Shown: positions 32,044 through 33,990 of the stretch, in pieces
Layout: each line of letters opens with the position of its first letter
Position numbering within the stretch: the stretch's first letter is position 1
NCBI GenBank assembly: GCA_903906055.1
Contig: CAIVIS010000043.1
Coordinates: 1-33,990, forward strand
Reading direction: 5' to 3'
Length of the DNA stretch: 33,990 nucleotides
Source of the DNA: an uncultured Acidimicrobiaceae bacterium
Lineage (GTDB): Bacteria; Actinomycetota; Acidimicrobiia; Acidimicrobiales; RAAP-2
Made by a program: the position numbers and the translations under genes
Notes under the pieces: generated by a model
Database searches by the model: none
Seen by the model: the letters and a program-made list of their open reading frames with translations, nothing else
Told to the model about the DNA's origin: nothing

Positions 32044-32793
32044 GTGGCCTACTGGATCATGAAGGCGATTATCAGCCCGTTCCTGTACCTGCTTTGGCGG
32101 GTGCGGGTGGAGGGCCGCGAGTACATCCCCGTCGATGGTGCGGTGATCCTGGCCGCCAACCACCAGTCGTTCTGCGACTCGTTCTTCCTTCCTCTAGTGG
32201 TCAAGCGGCGAGTGACCTATGTGGCCAAAGCCGAATACTTCGATAGTTGGAAGACCGCATGGTTCTTCCGGGCAGCTGGCCAGATCCCGATGAACCGCAG
32301 CGGAGGCGACGCCTCCCAACGGGCCCTCGACACCGCAACCGTGGTCCTCGAGGGCGGCGGCGTCCTGGCTATCTACCCCGAGGGCACCCGGTCGCCGGAT
32401 ATCCGGCTGCACAAAGGAAAGACCGGAGTGGCTCGGCTATCCCTCGGCGGCAACGTGCCGATCATCCCCGTGGGGATCGTGGGCACCCGACGGGTCCAGC
32501 CCCCCGGAAGCATGCTCATGCACCCGTTCCACCGGGTGACGCTCCGGTTCGGTCCTCCTGTCACCTATGTGCAGGCTGGCCAGACGGTCACGACCGGCCA
32601 GACGGGCATGGCGGGTGAAGGACGGGCTGATGCCGACCAGGACGAACTGCGAGCGCTCACCGATTCGTTGATGCAGTCGATTGCTGGCCTGTCCGGCCAG
32701 GAGTACATCGATGAATACGCCAGCCGGAAGAAGCCGTCGCCTGGGGCAGACCCTGCGGGTGGGGTACCGCGGGCGGCGGGTCCAAACTCGTAA
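32044..32793 (+). CDS. PlsC-type lysophospholipid acyltransferase
   Basis: This is a 249-residue membrane-associated acyltransferase of the 1-acyl-sn-glycerol-3-phosphate acyltransferase family. Motif I is NHQSFCDS with His40 and Asp45 (HX4D), motif III is YPEGTRSPD, and IIPVGIVGT is motif IV. An N-terminal amphipathic or hydrophobic segment lies at residues 5-18. The GTG at 32044 is used; an ATG at 32059 is possible, and neither has a good SD. It transfers an acyl chain to lysophosphatidic acid or a related acceptor. The tail (from ~225) is low-complexity. Confidence 0.88.
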   Translation: MAYWIMKAIISPFLYLLWRVRVEGREYIPVDGAVILAANHQSFCDSFFLPLVVKRRVTYVAKAEYFDSWKTAWFFRAAGQIPMNRSGGDASQRALDTATVVLEGGGVLAIYPEGTRSPDIRLHKGKTGVARLSLGGNVPIIPVGIVGTRRVQPPGSMLMHPFHRVTLRFGPPVTYVQAGQTVTTGQTGMAGEGRADADQDELRALTDSLMQSIAGLSGQEYIDEYASRKKPSPGADPAGGVPRAAGPNS

Positions 32794-32817
32794 CCGGCAC
32801 GAAACCGTGCCGACACA

Positions 32818-33504
32818 ATGCCCCAATACCCTAAGAGGGTGCCGAACTACCTGATCCGAGTACAACTGCCAGACCGACCCGGTGCCCTAGGGGCGGTGGC
32901 CAGCCGCATCGGGGCAGTTGGGGGTGACGTCGTCTCCATCGACATCCTCCAGCGCGATAACGGGGTCGTAGTCGACGAACTCGGCGTCGGCTTGGCCGGT
33001 GACCACCTGCTGGAGCTCTTGCGCGAGGAAATCCTCGAGGTCGACGGGGTCACCATCGAGACCCTTCGAGCCGTGGAGGGGCCGCTCCCGGACCGCCACG
33101 GTGAACTACTCGACATCGCCACCGACCTGTTCGTCCAAGAGTCACCCACCACTCTCCTGGATCGGTTGGCCGACCGGGTGTGCCGCAGTCTGGCGGCCGA
33201 CTTCGCCGCCGTCATCGACGCCGACACCGGGCGCGTGATGGCCGCCCACGGATCGGCTCCCGGCGATGACGAACTGCGGACCATGGCGTTGTGGGCCGTG
33301 GCGCCACTGTCGCCTCAACTGGGGGCCGACGAACGCGGCGACGGGTCTCCGGACCAGAGCCCCACCGTGGCTGCAGCCGAGTTGGTCCGGGCCGGGGTGG
33401 TGCTGGTGGTGGGCCGGGCTGCTCCCGTGTTCCGGACCCGTGAGCGCCAGTGGATCGCCATCATGGCCGAGTTGGCCGATCACGGGTGGCGGGCACTGAC
33501 CTGA
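32818..33504 (+). CDS. ACT domain plus GAF-like domain protein
   Basis: This 228-residue protein has an ACT domain at residues ~10-85 (YLIRVQLPDRPGALGAVASRIG, DVVSIDIL, EILEVDGVTIETL). It is followed by a region (~95-228) with GAF-like character: LLDRLADRVCRSLAADFAAVIDADTGRVMAAHG, a central beta strand AGVVLVVGRAAP, and FRTRERQWIAIMAELA. ACT modules bind amino acids; GAF-like modules bind small ligands. No catalytic domain or DNA-binding motif is visible, so a regulatory subunit or ligand-responsive factor is likely. The start could be the ATG at 32818 or a GTG at 32839. Confidence 0.75.
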   Translation: MPQYPKRVPNYLIRVQLPDRPGALGAVASRIGAVGGDVVSIDILQRDNGVVVDELGVGLAGDHLLELLREEILEVDGVTIETLRAVEGPLPDRHGELLDIATDLFVQESPTTLLDRLADRVCRSLAADFAAVIDADTGRVMAAHGSAPGDDELRTMALWAVAPLSPQLGADERGDGSPDQSPTVAAAELVRAGVVLVVGRAAPVFRTRERQWIAIMAELADHGWRALT

Positions 33505-33510
33505 TGCACC

Positions 33511-33566
33511 CTGGTCTGGGTCGGGGCATGACTCATCGTCGGTGCCGCTGAATGGGCCCAGACTGG
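33511..33566. terminator. Candidate long stem between convergent genes
   Basis: The segments at 33511-33522 and 33555-33566 can pair over 12 bp, including G-U pairs, with a 32-nt loop. The core is GTCTGGG / CCCAGAC. It lies between the convergent ACT-GAF and glycerol kinase stops. No T-run follows, so a bidirectional terminator role is only a suggestion. Confidence 0.3.
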
Positions 33567-33990
33567 TCAGGCGTTGTCGCCTTGGACCCAACCCCGTGAC
33601 CGTGACAGCGCCCGCATCCAGACCAGATGGGCGGCCTCAGCGTCGGCTTCGTCGGCCAGGGGAGCGAACGAGGCCTCGGCGGTCCATAGTGCCGTGAGGT
33701 CGTCGAGCGATCCCCACACACCTTCGGCCAGCCCGGCCATGGTGGCTGCTCCCAGGGCGGTCGTCTCCACTGATTGGGGACGGACCACGTCGATCCGGGC
33801 CTGGTCGGCCAGGTGCTGCAGCAGCAGCCCCATCACTGAAGCCCCGCCGTCGACCCGCACCACCGATGGTGCCGTGCCGGTAGCGGCCATGGCCTCCAGC
33901 ACGTCTCGGACCTGGAAGCCCATGGCTTCGATCATGGCTCGGGCCAGATGGGCCCGCCCGATGCCACGACTGAGCCCAGTGATGGTGCCC
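33567..33990 (-). CDS. glpK: Glycerol kinase, C-terminal part (N-terminus off right edge)
   Basis: 141 residues of an FGGY-family kinase C-terminal domain run in from the right edge. GTITGLSRGIGRAHLARAMIEA begins the segment. RVDGGASVMGLLLQHLADQ is the ATP-site GGxxxN/S-type motif, and VRPQSVETTALGAATMAGLAEGVW is characteristic of glycerol kinase (RPxxxETTALGAA). The enzyme phosphorylates glycerol to glycerol 3-phosphate. The stop is at 33567. The open frame continues past the internal ATG at 33935, so that ATG is not the start. Confidence 0.93.
   Translation of the reverse strand, partial: GTITGLSRGIGRAHLARAMIEAMGFQVRDVLEAMAATGTAPSVVRVDGGASVMGLLLQHLADQARIDVVRPQSVETTALGAATMAGLAEGVWGSLDDLTALWTAEASFAPLADEADAEAAHLVWMRALSRSRGWVQGDNA

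Noticed and set aside
33567-33935. 122-residue stand-alone protein starting at the internal ATG
   Set aside because: The frame continues upstream to the window edge with glycerol kinase sequence, so it is a truncated view of glpK.

Overview
The window is high-GC DNA with dense coding, many GTG starts and short intergenic gaps, which points to an actinobacterium. An acidimicrobial lineage (class Acidimicrobiia) is my best guess. The main clues are a secreted protein built of GYW...DGGVFAYG repeats, a PimB-type mannosyltransferase next to an SRPBCC protein as in mycobacteria, and two LLM (probably F420-type) oxidoreductases. No rRNA, tRNA, CRISPR array, phage or transposon gene was seen.

Layout. 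1-5541 is an envelope/secreted block: a large beta-helix protein with chlamydial-Pmp-like GGAI/FxxN repeats (minus strand, runs off the left edge), an LLM oxidoreductase, and a signal-anchored FN3 plus GYW-repeat protein. 5628-6482 is an aquaporin. 6587-14399 looks like an amine (polyamine) catabolic locus around a divergent Lrp regulator. The minus arm has lrp, a class III aminotransferase and a DAO-type FAD oxidoreductase. The plus arm has an aminobutyraldehyde-type dehydrogenase, an APC permease and alanine dehydrogenase. 14471-21165 is a catabolic mix: a PPOX-fold flavoprotein, methylmalonate-semialdehyde dehydrogenase, two alpha/beta hydrolases, an acyl-CoA ligase and a 2-hydroxyacid dehydrogenase.

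21269-25416 is the most unusual part. It holds an OmpR-type response regulator and a 1129-residue histidine kinase whose first ~460 residues form a complete APC-family amino acid permease, followed by a TM pair, HAMP, GAF, HisKA and HATPase. The two genes overlap at their start/stop codons. The regulator's stop codon lies inside a 27-bp tandem repeat array in which every unit can fold into a strong RNA hairpin.

25771-29147 holds a small CxxC protein, epoxyqueuosine reductase (QueG), PimB-like mannosyltransferase and an SRPBCC protein on the plus strand. 29202-33504 holds a short LLM protein, an AlaC-like aminotransferase, an acetoacetate-decarboxylase-fold protein (minus), a PlsC-type acyltransferase and an ACT-GAF protein. 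The right edge has the C-terminal part of glycerol kinase (minus).

A pattern across the window is that short tandem repeats with units of 6 to 27 bp sit at gene junctions: they span stop codons, form a Shine-Dalgarno sequence, or fill leaders. All functions are inferred from reading the sequence by eye; no database search was run.
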